A DNA stretch of 64,000 nucleotides, taken from contig JAFLBJ010000001.1 of assembly GCA_017303415.1 (NCBI GenBank), forward strand, positions 1,364,001-1,428,000, given 5' to 3'. The translations under genes were made by a program, and so were the position numbers. Below, in pieces: positions 17,400 through 25,113 of the stretch (its first letter is position 1; every line of letters begins with the position of its first letter). The DNA comes from Chitinophagales bacterium (GTDB lineage Bacteria > Bacteroidota > Bacteroidia > Chitinophagales > Chitinophagaceae). Under the pieces are notes generated by a model, which was not told the DNA's origin, did no database searches, and worked only from the letters and a program-made list of their open reading frames with translations.

Positions 17400-18455
17400 A
17401 TGAAATCAGTCCTGGTAATTGATGACAACCACGAGATCCGCGACAATACGGCCGAAATATTGGATTTGGCCGGTTACAAAACCTACACCGCCGAAAATGG
17501 GAAAGTAGGCGTGGAGATCGCCCTGAAGGAAAAGCCTTCCGTCATTGTATGTGATATCATGATGCCCGAACTGGATGGATATGGCGTATTGCACCTGCTT
17601 CGCAAAAATGAAGAAACACAGAACATCCCGTTCATTTTCCTGACCGCCAAAACAGAAAGAAGCGATTTTCGGAAAGGCATGGAAATGGGCGCCGATGACT
17701 ATATCACCAAACCTTTTGAAGATATTGAGCTGCTCAATGCCATCGAGGTGCGGTTAAAGAAAAATGATATCATGGAGAACCGGTATGCACCTACCCAACA
17801 GGGGGTGTCCCAGTTCATCCGTGATGTGAAGGATACCGGGCTGATGAAACACCTGGCCGATCAGTACGATGTCGAGTTTTACAGCAAAAAGCAAACCCTT
17901 TATCAGGAAGGCAAACGCCCCCGCTATCTTTATTGTCTGCTCAAAGGAAAGGTCAAATGTTTCAAGATCCACGAGGACGGCAAAGAATACATCACCGATC
18001 TGTTCAGTGACGGAGACTTTATCGGGTACTCCGCGTTGATCGAGGATAAGAACTATGACGATTCCGCCGTCATTCTTGAAGATGCGGAGATCATGCAGAT
18101 CCCCCGCGAAGATTTTCTGAATATGATCAATGGCGATATCAATATCGCCGCAAAGTTCATCCGCATCATTACACAGAATGTGAAGGAAAAGGAAGAGCGT
18201 TTGCTCAACCTGGCTTATAGTTCACTGCGTAAGCGGGTAGCCAAAGCCCTGGTGGATATTCAGGCCAAGTTCAACAATGCGGAAGGGGCACACCCCATCG
18301 AAATCTCCCGCGAAGACATTGCGCACTATGTAGGAACAGCCACCGAGTCGCTGATCCGTACACTCAGTGATTTCAAAAGCGAGAAACTCATTGAAGTACG
18401 GGAAGGAAAGATTCTCGTATCCAACCTCGACAAACTCAAGAACCTGCTTTATTAA
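17400..18455 (+). CDS. Response regulator with REC, cyclic-nucleotide-type and Crp HTH domains
   Basis: A 351-residue protein joining an N-terminal receiver domain (phospho-acceptor Asp52 in IVCDIMMPELDG, and TAKTERSDFRKGMEMGADDYITKPF) to a CRP/FNR-like sensor barrel (about 145-265, LYQEGKRPRYLYCLLKGKVK) and a Crp-type helix-turn-helix (about 285-340, EISREDIAHYVGTATESLIR). It therefore looks like a CRP/FNR-family regulator controlled by phosphorylation from the kinase encoded upstream. The recognition helix has the T-x-E-S-L-x-R pattern (TATESLIR) typical of CRP/FNR proteins, so it could use the TTGAC-N4-GTCAA site at 14392-14405. Cysteines for an FNR-type cluster are not evident at its N-terminus. 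Confidence 0.9.
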   Translation: MKSVLVIDDNHEIRDNTAEILDLAGYKTYTAENGKVGVEIALKEKPSVIVCDIMMPELDGYGVLHLLRKNEETQNIPFIFLTAKTERSDFRKGMEMGADDYITKPFEDIELLNAIEVRLKKNDIMENRYAPTQQGVSQFIRDVKDTGLMKHLADQYDVEFYSKKQTLYQEGKRPRYLYCLLKGKVKCFKIHEDGKEYITDLFSDGDFIGYSALIEDKNYDDSAVILEDAEIMQIPREDFLNMINGDINIAAKFIRIITQNVKEKEERLLNLAYSSLRKRVAKALVDIQAKFNNAEGAHPIEISREDIAHYVGTATESLIRTLSDFKSEKLIEVREGKILVSNLDKLKNLLY

Positions 18456-18468
18456 GGAATCAATAAAA

Positions 18469-18501
18469 AGCCCATACCCTTTCAGCTACTGGGTATGGGC
18501 T
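18469..18501. terminator. Bidirectional terminator hairpin
   Basis: AGCCCATACCC (18469-18479) pairs with GGGTATGGGCT (18491-18501). It lies between the convergent response regulator and hsp20 genes, with an A-rich stretch on the left side and no other feature in the gap. Confidence 0.75.
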
Positions 18502-18520
18502 GCCTTCCGGCACATCCTGT

Positions 18521-18973
18521 TTAGTTCACAGAAATGTTTTTGATCTTACGTGAAACTTTGACCTCGGATTTAGGGATCAGGATCTTCAACTCGCCATGTT
18601 CATACTTCGCATCGATCTTGTCGGGCATGCACCCTTCCGGTAGTGTGAAACTCCGGCTCCAACTGTTGTAGTTGTACTCCCTTCTGTTGAAACGCCCTTC
18701 TTTTTCCTCTTTCTCTTCTCTTTCTTTTTCTGCACTGATCGTCAGCATGTCCTCTACAACCTCTACTTTGAAATCGCCTTTGTCCAATCCGGGTGCGGCA
18801 ATGCAGAGCTTAAACTCTTTTTCAGTCTCCGTTACATTTACAGCCGGTACATTGATGACCTTACCCAGGTTGAAAAACTCGTCCAATGGCGCGTTGAAAA
18901 ATTTTTCCATCCAACCCCCGTCAAACAAGGTGGGCCAGGAAGTTCTGGTTTTTTCCACAGCTTTGTTTTCCAT
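18521..18973 (-). CDS. Small heat-shock protein Hsp20 family
   Basis: A 150-residue alpha-crystallin-domain chaperone. The domain spans about residues 40-140, with VNVTETEKEFKLCIAAPGLD and the family hallmark GELKILIPK near the C-terminus. Small heat-shock proteins hold unfolding proteins in a refoldable state without ATP. It converges on the two-component regulator gene. A 7-5-7 palindrome lies about 40 bases upstream, beside a -7-like TATTTG. Confidence 0.93.
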   Translation of the reverse strand: MENKAVEKTRTSWPTLFDGGWMEKFFNAPLDEFFNLGKVINVPAVNVTETEKEFKLCIAAPGLDKGDFKVEVVEDMLTISAEKEREEKEEKEGRFNRREYNYNSWSRSFTLPEGCMPDKIDAKYEHGELKILIPKSEVKVSRKIKNISVN

Positions 18974-19010
18974 AAAAGATTTTTTAAGGTGAATGAATGA
19001 TCTTTCAAAT

Positions 19011-19029
19011 AACGGTTTTAAGAACCGTT
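19011..19029. promoter_or_regulatory. Palindrome AACGGTT-N5-AACCGTT upstream of hsp20
   Basis: A perfect 7-bp inverted repeat with a 5-bp spacer, directly upstream of the minus-strand TATTTG (19006-19011) that may be the hsp20 -7 box. It is not the CIRCE element of HrcA. It could be an operator, or a leader hairpin if transcription starts further upstream. Confidence 0.4.
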
Positions 19030-19104
19030 CCTTTCTAATTTAACTTTTTAGTAATAGTAAAAACAATGATAGAGGTGAGGAAGGAGGATGATATTCCTCA
19101 AGCA

Positions 19105-19491
19105 TCATTCTTCCAGAAAATCATCGAGATCGCGCCGTTCTTTTTTTGTTGGTCTTCCAATTTTACTTCTTCTTTTACCGGTATGAAAAGTGGCGGCCTG
19201 GTATTGGAGACGTTGTATTTCTTCAGCAGGGGTTATGTCAAGGTAATGTTTAATGGCTTCTTCATATTTCGCACGGTTGTGAAGCAGACCTGTTACCTGA
19301 ATTCGCCAGCGTTTGTGCTCTGTCTTTACTTCGTATTCATCACCAATGGCAACCGAACGCGCTGCTTTGGCAGCGGTTCCCTGGTATTTCACCTTGCCCG
19401 TGTCGCAGGCAGCCGCAGCCAGGGTACGCGTTTTAAACAAACGAATGGCCCAGAGGTATTTGTCAAGTCTCAGTTTCTCTTTCTCCGGCAT
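19105..19491 (-). CDS. hslR: S4-domain RNA-binding protein, Hsp15 family
   Basis: A 128-residue protein with an S4 domain at residues 7-70 (LRLDKYLWAIRLFKTRTLAA and GKVKYQG) and a basic C-terminal tail (GKRRSKIGRPTKKERRD). Hsp15 binds nascent-chain-carrying 50S subunits released after translation stalls and helps recycle them. Length and domain order match the family. It is separated from the upstream M20 peptidase gene by a 37-bp inverted repeat. Confidence 0.88.
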   Translation of the reverse strand: MPEKEKLRLDKYLWAIRLFKTRTLAAAACDTGKVKYQGTAAKAARSVAIGDEYEVKTEHKRWRIQVTGLLHNRAKYEEAIKHYLDITPAEEIQRLQYQAATFHTGKRRSKIGRPTKKERRDLDDFLEE

Positions 19492-19502
19492 ATTCTCTTA
19501 GT

Positions 19503-19581
19503 CTCTGCGTAACTCTGCGTTCTCCTGTTCTCCGCGGTAAAATTCACCGCAAAGAACAGGAGAACGCTGAGTTACGCAGAG
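19503..19581. repeat. 37-bp imperfect inverted repeat built from CTCTGCGTAA words
   Basis: Arms 19503-19539 and 19545-19581 match as reverse complements at 33 or 34 of 37 positions. The left arm begins with two copies of CTCTGCG ten bases apart. It lies between hslR and the M20 peptidase gene, both on the minus strand, and probably ends or stabilises the peptidase transcript. Its vocabulary resembles the repeats around the GxxExxY gene at 62896-63391. Confidence 0.75.
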
Positions 19582-19586
19582 GATTG

Positions 19587-20951
19587 TTATTGAGCAAAGT
19601 ATAAATGGAAATAGGGAATGGTCTCGATCCCTTTATAATAATTTTCGATGTTGTATTTTTCATTCGGGCTGTGCAAGTTATCATTATCCAGCCCAAAGCC
19701 CATAAAGATTATCTTGATTCCAAGTTCTCTTTCCAGGATCGAGCAAATGGGAATACTTCCTCCACCCCGCACCGGAATGGGAGCTTTTCCAAATGTGGTT
19801 TCCACCGCTTTTGCCGCGGCTTTATATCCTTTGCTGTCAATCGGCGTCATATACGGCTCACCGCCATGATGGAGTTGGGCTTTTACCTCTACAGAAGGTG
19901 GGGCGATGGATTTGAAATAATTTAATAATTTCTCGGTGATCTTATCGGATGACTGGTTTGGTACAAGCCGTGCGGAAATTTTTGCAAAGGCTTTCGCAGG
20001 CAACACGGTTTTAGCGCCTTCTCCGGTATAACCTCCCCAAATTCCGTTTATTTCAAGCGTAGGCCTGATGCCTGTGCGTTCATACGTTGTATATCCTTTT
20101 TCACCCCACAACTCTTTTACGCCCAATTCGTCCATGTATTCCTTTTCGTCATACGGCGCTTTATTGATCAGCACCCTTTCTTCGGGACCAGCTACTACCA
20201 CGTCATCATAAAATCCAGGGATGGTAATATGGTTATTTGCATCATGGCAGCTCGCGATCATTTGGGCAAGGATGGTGATCGGGTTGGCTACCGCACCGCC
20301 ATAGGTCCCGCTGTGCAGGTCACGTTTGGCACCGGTAACTTCCACTTCGATATAGCTTAACCCACGCACACCTGTATCCAGCGATGGATTTTCCATACTC
20401 AACATGGAACTATCACTGATCAGGATCACATCGGCTTTCAGCATGTCTTTATGATCGGCCACAAATTTGCCCAGGTTAGGGGAACCCACTTCCTCTTCTC
20501 CTTCAATCAGGAATTTAACATTGGTGGTCAGGCTATTTGTTTTGCTCATTATCTCAAGAGCTTTCACATGCATATAGAACTGCCCTTTGTCATCCGCGCT
20601 TCCACGGGCAAATACCTTTCCGTCTTTTATTGTGGGTTCAAAGGGAGGGGTATGCCATAACTCCAGTGGCTCAGGTGGTTGCACATCATAATGGCCATAC
20701 ACCAGTACCGTTGGCTTTTTGGGGTCAATGATCTTTTCACCATATACAGCAGGATGTCCGCCGGTATCCATTACCTCGGCTTTATTGCATCCTGCATCCA
20801 GCAGACTTTTTTTCACCGCTTCAGCACAGGCCAGCATATCCCCCTTGTGTTCACTTTTTGCACTCACAGAAGGGATCCGGAGTAGCTCCATCATCTCGGT
20901 TAAAAAACGTTCTTTGTTATTTTCCAGGTATTCTTTCCAGACTTGTGACAT
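19587..20951 (-). CDS. M20 family metallopeptidase (dipeptidase type)
   Basis: A 454-residue M20 peptidase of the CNDP/dapE-like group, which hydrolyse dipeptides with a two-metal centre. Metal-binding motifs are visible: VLVYGHYDVQP (His and Asp), ARGSADDKGQFYMH (Asp bridging the metals) and IEGEEEVGSPN (catalytic and metal Glu). A dimerisation-domain segment (KRDLHSGTYGGAVANP) and a C-terminal LHSPNEKYNIENY with the last metal histidine follow. Length is typical. There is no signal peptide, so it is probably cytosolic. Confidence 0.93.
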   Translation of the reverse strand: MSQVWKEYLENNKERFLTEMMELLRIPSVSAKSEHKGDMLACAEAVKKSLLDAGCNKAEVMDTGGHPAVYGEKIIDPKKPTVLVYGHYDVQPPEPLELWHTPPFEPTIKDGKVFARGSADDKGQFYMHVKALEIMSKTNSLTTNVKFLIEGEEEVGSPNLGKFVADHKDMLKADVILISDSSMLSMENPSLDTGVRGLSYIEVEVTGAKRDLHSGTYGGAVANPITILAQMIASCHDANNHITIPGFYDDVVVAGPEERVLINKAPYDEKEYMDELGVKELWGEKGYTTYERTGIRPTLEINGIWGGYTGEGAKTVLPAKAFAKISARLVPNQSSDKITEKLLNYFKSIAPPSVEVKAQLHHGGEPYMTPIDSKGYKAAAKAVETTFGKAPIPVRGGGSIPICSILERELGIKIIFMGFGLDNDNLHSPNEKYNIENYYKGIETIPYFHLYFAQ

Positions 20952-20976
20952 GATGAGAAATTTTAGAGTACGAATA

Positions 20977-21025
20977 TACTAAAAGCTAAAAGCCAATAGC
21001 TATCAGCTATTAGCTTTTAGACTTT
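20977..21025. repeat. Heptad element C1 (type C)
   Basis: Seven in-phase 7-base units: TACTAAA, AGCTAAA, AGCCAAT, AGCTATC, AGCTATT, AGCTTTT, AGACTTT. The array is self-complementary around its middle. It covers the dinB stop codon (21010-21012) and the last four codons of dinB, so the C-terminal KSKS is repeat-encoded. Confidence 0.85.
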
Positions 21026-22170
21026 TTTGTGTTAATGCCTTTAGTCACCGACTTAGTCCCAAATCGGTCTTTTATCTCGTCTACAGCTTTGTAGAGCTGT
21101 AGTTTTTCGACCTGGTTGTCAAATAAACTCATTTGCAGATTAAGTGGAATGAGTTGGCTGAACCGGACACCCAACAGGCGCACGGGTCTCCCTTTTTGCC
21201 AGGATTTATTAAACAGGTCCTTTACTTTGGCGATCAGCACATCATCCAGGGCAGTATAATCAATGGTTTCCTGTTTGGAGATCGTCTCAAAATCCGAATA
21301 CCGGATCTTGACTGTGATACAACCCGTCATTTTTTCATCCTCCCGCAGGGAATAGGCGGTTTTTTCGGTAAGCCGTACCAGTTCTTTGTATAAAAAATCA
21401 AGATCGGTCTGATCCTTGTCAAAGGTATTTTCATGACTCATGCTTTTCTGCACCCAGTCGGTATGTACCTCTGCATTTCCTCTGCCCTGTGATTTTTCCC
21501 AGAGCGATTCACCCCATTTGCCCAGTTTTTTTTCCAGAAATTCTGGCGTAGAGCGGGCTATATCGCCAATGGTATATAATCCCATGCTCTTCAGGAGGAG
21601 TTCGGTTTGTTTTCCGACACCATTGATCTTTTCCACGGCAAGGGGCCAGAGAAAGGCCGTTTCCATCCCATGTGGTATTTCTAAAAAGCCATTGGGTTTG
21701 GCCTCATTGGTGGCGATCTTGCTGATGAATTTTGCGGAGGAAAGTCCACCGGAGATCGGAAGCCCGGTTTCTCGTATAATGGTCTCCCTGAGTTCCTGCG
21801 CATATTTGCTCACCCCAAAAAATTTATCCATACCTGTCAGATCGATATAGAATTCATCGATCGAGGCTTTCTCAAATAAGGGCACTTTATCCGCGATGAT
21901 ATCGGTGACCCAGCGCGAGTATTTAGAATACTCTGAGCGGCTGGCATTGGTGACGATGGCCTGGGGGCAAAGTTGCATGGCCCTTTTCATGGGCATGGCC
22001 GAATGGATCCCAAATTTGCGGGCCTCGTAGCTACAGGCGGCCACCACGCCGCGTTCATAACCACCCACCAGTACCGGTTTTCCACGCAACGCGGGGTTAT
22101 TGAGTATCTCTACCGAGACAAAAAAGGAGTCAAGGTCGAAATGGGCGATATGGTGGAGTGGGATGGGGAT
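21010..22170 (-). CDS. dinB: DNA polymerase IV (Y family), start codon unclear
   Basis: An error-prone Y-family polymerase for translesion synthesis. The frame contains the expected start of the catalytic core, IAHFDLDSFFVSVE (first catalytic Asp), then GVVAACSYEARKFGI and the SIDEFYIDLTG motif with the other acidic residues. The little-finger domain follows, with VRLLGVRFSQL near the end. No ATG, GTG or TTG occurs in frame before IAHFDLD; the first such codon is TTG 22089, which would remove the catalytic Asp. The frame instead runs open into heptad element A2, which starts at 22171. The 5' limit given is therefore approximate. Either a rare start codon is used or the repeat has replaced the original one. 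Confidence 0.8.
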   Translation of the reverse strand: MPIPLHHIAHFDLDSFFVSVEILNNPALRGKPVLVGGYERGVVAACSYEARKFGIHSAMPMKRAMQLCPQAIVTNASRSEYSKYSRWVTDIIADKVPLFEKASIDEFYIDLTGMDKFFGVSKYAQELRETIIRETGLPISGGLSSAKFISKIATNEAKPNGFLEIPHGMETAFLWPLAVEKINGVGKQTELLLKSMGLYTIGDIARSTPEFLEKKLGKWGESLWEKSQGRGNAEVHTDWVQKSMSHENTFDKDQTDLDFLYKELVRLTEKTAYSLREDEKMTGCITVKIRYSDFETISKQETIDYTALDDVLIAKVKDLFNKSWQKGRPVRLLGVRFSQLIPLNLQMSLFDNQVEKLQLYKAVDEIKDRFGTKSVTKGINTKKSKS

Positions 22171-22419
22171 AGATGACGGATGACAGATGACGGATGACAG
22201 ATGACGGATGGCAGATTGCAGATGTTGGATGTTGGATGTTGGATGTTGGATGTTGGATGTTGGATGTTGGATGTTGGATGTTGGATGTTGGATGTTGGAT
22301 GTTGGATGTTGGATGATAAATGGCGGGTAAAGTTACGTTGGATCGGAATAAATGAGAAAAGTAGATTTATTTCATCCATCATCCAACATCCAACATCTGT
22401 CATCTGTCATCCGTCATCC
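22171..22419. repeat. Heptad element A2 (type A), longest uninterrupted array
   Basis: Twenty-one in-phase units at 22171-22317: five alternating AGATGAC/GGATGAC, three variants, twelve identical GGATGTT and one GGATGAT. A 60-base spacer without repeats follows, then six reverse-complement units at 22378-22419. The right end stops one base before the rimM stop codon, and the left end touches the dinB N-terminal coding region. Frames inside it translate as QHPTSNI or LDVGCWM repeats and are not genes. Confidence 0.92.
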
Positions 22420-22420
22420 C

Positions 22421-22939
22421 TCACCCCACATACATCTCCACCAACCCTTCCGGCAACTCCACCTTTACTTCTCTTTTCTTATGATCGATCTTTACCAGGG
22501 TGGCTTCCATTACCGGGGCGAGTAATTCTTTTCCATTGATCTCGAGCCGGCAAAGCAGTTGATGAGGTTGTTCGATCACTTCAAGAATCGGCCCCAGGGG
22601 TTTGCCGTGATCGATCAGGGTATAACCCAGCAGGTTCATGGGTGCATTCTTGGCCGTGAATTTCTTAAAATCAGGTTCAGGGATCCAAACGGCTTTTGGT
22701 GTGAGTTTGGCCGCGGCCTCGCGGGTATCCACGGTTTCAAGTTTGATAAAAACCTCGTCTTCGCTCTTGATCCGGGTGGATTCAATAAACCAGGGAAGGA
22801 AACTGTCTTTCCGATCCTCCAGGAATAGGGTCGTAAGACCTTTTAAAGAGGTTTTCTTTCCCAGGTTGTGTTCAAGGACGAGTTCTCCTTTGAGGCCATG
22901 AACGGCGACAAGTTTTCCTATGTTGAAGTATTCGGGCAA
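22421..22939 (-). CDS. rimM: Ribosome maturation factor RimM, probable TTG start
   Basis: RimM binds ribosomal protein S19 and assists 30S head assembly. The protein begins EYFNIGKLVAVHGLKGELVLEH, typical of the family, and has the C-terminal PRC-barrel region (LPEGLVEMYVG). The nearest in-frame start that gives a normal 172-residue protein is TTG at 22939 (encoding MPEYFNIGKL). The only in-frame ATG lies further up at 23038 and would add 33 residues largely encoded by heptad element B1. The rpsP-rimM order is conserved in many bacteria. Confidence 0.88.
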   Translation of the reverse strand: MPEYFNIGKLVAVHGLKGELVLEHNLGKKTSLKGLTTLFLEDRKDSFLPWFIESTRIKSEDEVFIKLETVDTREAAAKLTPKAVWIPEPDFKKFTAKNAPMNLLGYTLIDHGKPLGPILEVIEQPHQLLCRLEINGKELLAPVMEATLVKIDHKKREVKVELPEGLVEMYVG

Positions 22940-22942
22940 AGG

Positions 22943-23067
22943 GCTGAATAGTGAATGGTGAATGGTCAATCGTGAGAGGTGAGGCGAGAGAGGTTTTCTA
23001 ATGAAAAAGTGGTGAATAATGAACCCAAAAGAATTCACTACTCACCACTCACGTCTCACGACTCACG
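22943..23067. repeat. Heptad element B1 (type B)
   Basis: Seven in-phase units at 22943-22991 (GCTGAAT, AGTGAAT, GGTGAAT, GGTCAAT, CGTGAGA, GGTGAGG, CGAGAGA) and five reverse-complement units at 23033-23067 (ATTCACT, ACTCACC, ACTCACG, TCTCACG, ACTCACG), with a 41-base spacer. It fills the rimM-rpsP gap and ends 3 bases upstream of the likely rimM TTG start. Confidence 0.85.
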
Positions 23068-23074
23068 GTCAAAG

Positions 23075-23524
23075 CTATTCTTCCGATCCTGTGCTGCTTT
23101 CCGGCTTTCTTTCAGCTGGGCGGCGTGGAGGAGGGTTTCTTCTTGCTCTGCGGGCGCGTTGTGCATCTTCCTGGCGTTTTTTCACCTGGGCTTCATGCTC
23201 GGAATGCCATTTTTGGAATTTTTCCATAGCGGTGGCATCGTCGAACAGACCCAGTTTAACTCCGCGCAGAAGGTGCTTCAGGTACAATACACCTTTGAAG
23301 CTCAGGATCCGACGAACAGTGTCGGTGGGTTGAGCACCTTTGTTCAGCCATTCCAGGGCTTTTTGACGATCCAGGCTAATGGTAGCCGGAATGGTCAGGG
23401 GGTTGTACGTACCTAATTTCTGAATGAATTTTCCATCGCGAGGGGAGCGGCCGTCGGCCACTACGATGAAATAGAACGGTCTCTTCTTAGACCCGTGTCT
23501 TTGCAAACGGATTTTGACTGGCAT
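23075..23524 (-). CDS. rpsP: 30S ribosomal protein S16
   Basis: S16 is an assembly protein of the 30S 5' domain. The N-terminus [20 protein letters not shown] is diagnostic; 16 further codons are open upstream but lack homology, so ATG 23524 is the start. The core spans about residues 1-85, with [10 protein letters not shown] and [15 protein letters not shown]. The C-terminal extension of about 60 residues is charged and rich in Arg, Glu and Pro ([18 protein letters not shown]), longer than in Proteobacteria but usual for Bacteroidota. Confidence 0.95.
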   Translation of the reverse strand: MPVKIRLQRHGSKKRPFYFIVVADGRSPRDGKFIQKLGTYNPLTIPATISLDRQKALEWLNKGAQPTDTVRRILSFKGVLYLKHLLRGVKLGLFDDATAMEKFQKWHSEHEAQVKKRQEDAQRARRARRNPPPRRPAERKPESSTGSEE

Positions 23525-23630
23525 CTTAAATAGACATTTAAATGCGTGAATAAATAATTGTTCGGACTGCAAATGTAAATCAAGAAGGGAATATTCCCAA
23601 ACCCGAAATACACGAAATTGTCATTGTTTA

Positions 23631-24956
23631 TCAAGGCCTTTTCATGCCTGGGAGCATGCGTCCCACGGACATTTTATTCATATTTTTCATCATTTGGCGC
23701 ATCTGGTCAAATTGTTTCATGAAATTATTGACCTCGCTGATGTCCTTTCCGGCCCCTTTGGCGATCCTTTTTCGGCGGCTTCCGTCGATCAGATCGGGGT
23801 TTTCCCGCTCCTCGAGGGTCATGGAATTGATCATCGCTTCGATCCCCTTAAAGGAGTCATCGCTGATATCGACATCTTTTATGGCCTTGCCCATTCCCGG
23901 GATCATTCCCATCAGGTCCTTCAGGTTGCCCATTTTCTTGATCTGCTCCAATTGCATTTTGAAATCGGCAAAATCAAACTTGTTCTTCCGGATCTTGCTT
24001 TCCAGTTTTTTGGCCTGTTCCTCGTCAAAATCCTGCTGTGCTTTTTCTACCAGGGAGGTGATATCTCCCATGCCCAGGATCCGTTGGGCCATCCGTTCAG
24101 GGTAGAATACATCCAGTGTATCCATTTTCTCCCCTGAGCTAATGAATTTAATGGGTTTGTTTACCGTGTATTTGATGGAAAGTGCCGCACCGCCCCGGGT
24201 ATCACCATCGAGTTTGGTCAGCACCACGCCGGTAAAATCCAGCATGTCATTAAAGGCCTTGGCGGTATTGACCGCATCCTGACCGGTCATACTGTCCACT
24301 ACAAACAGGATTTCCTGTGGATTGACCGCCTTCCGGATATTGGCCACTTCGGTCATCATGACCTCATCGATCGCGAGGCGACCGGCAGTATCGATGATCA
24401 CCACATTCTTGTTCTTGCTCCGGGCTTCTTTGACCGCATTTTCCGCAATGGAAATGGCATCCTTGTTCTCCAGTTCGAGGTGAACATCCACTCCGATCTG
24501 CTCACCCAGTACACGCAACTGCTCCATGGCCGCAGGCCGGTATATGTCTGCCGCCACGAGTAGCGGAGAAAGTCCCTTTCTTTTCTTGAGGTAATTCGCC
24601 AGTTTGCCGCTAAATGTCGTTTTACCACTACCCTGCAAACCTGCGATCAGAATGACGGCCGGACTGCCTTTGGCATTGAAAACCGCCTCTTCGCCACCCA
24701 TGAGATCGGTCAGTTCATCCTTGACGATCTTGGTCATCAATTGACCCGGGGAAATGGCCGTGATCACTTTTTCCCCCATGGCCTTGTCTTTCACCCGGTC
24801 GGTAAATTCCTTGGCTATCTTATAGTTTACATCCGCATCCACCAGCGCACGACGGATATCCTTCACGGTAGAGGCAATATTGAGCTCTGTGATGCGTCCC
24901 TGGCCTTTGAGGTTCTTAAAGGCGGATTCGAGCTTTTCTTGTAATGAGTTGAACAT
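23631..24956 (-). CDS. ffh: Signal recognition particle protein Ffh
   Basis: Ffh binds 4.5S RNA and signal sequences and delivers ribosomes to the Sec translocon through FtsY. The 441-residue protein has the N domain, the GTPase G domain with GLQGSGKTTFSGKLA (P-loop, about 107-121), VAADIYRPAAMEQL, DTAGR and TKLDGD, and the methionine-rich M domain at the C-terminus (DQMRQMMKNMNKMSVGRMLP). Length and motifs are normal. A hairpin terminator separates it from upstream rpoD. Confidence 0.97.
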   Translation of the reverse strand: MFNSLQEKLESAFKNLKGQGRITELNIASTVKDIRRALVDADVNYKIAKEFTDRVKDKAMGEKVITAISPGQLMTKIVKDELTDLMGGEEAVFNAKGSPAVILIAGLQGSGKTTFSGKLANYLKKRKGLSPLLVAADIYRPAAMEQLRVLGEQIGVDVHLELENKDAISIAENAVKEARSKNKNVVIIDTAGRLAIDEVMMTEVANIRKAVNPQEILFVVDSMTGQDAVNTAKAFNDMLDFTGVVLTKLDGDTRGGAALSIKYTVNKPIKFISSGEKMDTLDVFYPERMAQRILGMGDITSLVEKAQQDFDEEQAKKLESKIRKNKFDFADFKMQLEQIKKMGNLKDLMGMIPGMGKAIKDVDISDDSFKGIEAMINSMTLEERENPDLIDGSRRKRIAKGAGKDISEVNNFMKQFDQMRQMMKNMNKMSVGRMLPGMKRP

Positions 24957-24987
24957 AAATGAGATTGATTGCGCGGATTACTGCATA

Positions 24988-25023
24988 AAAAAAGAATGCA
25001 ATCAAACGATCACATTCTTTTTT
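24988..25023 (-). terminator. Terminator hairpin after rpoD
   Basis: AAAAAAGAATG (24988-24998) pairs with CATTCTTTTTT (25013-25023), giving a U-rich end on the leftward transcript. It lies 90 bases after the rpoD stop and before the ffh start. Confidence 0.65.
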
Positions 25024-25113
25024 CGGTTTGTAAAATTAGGAATAATGTAGAAATTTCTCCTTATGTTTTTCTGCGATTTTGTTAGTGTATTAATTTCTGT
25101 GAAATCGTGGTTA

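Noticed and set aside
22171-22317. CRISPR array
   Set aside because: The repeats are directly tandem 7-base units with no spacers, and there are no cas genes.
22110-22539. Reading frames on both strands with QHPTSNI or LDVGCWM repeats
   Set aside because: They are translations of heptad element A2; a 7-base period without stops gives open frames on both strands.
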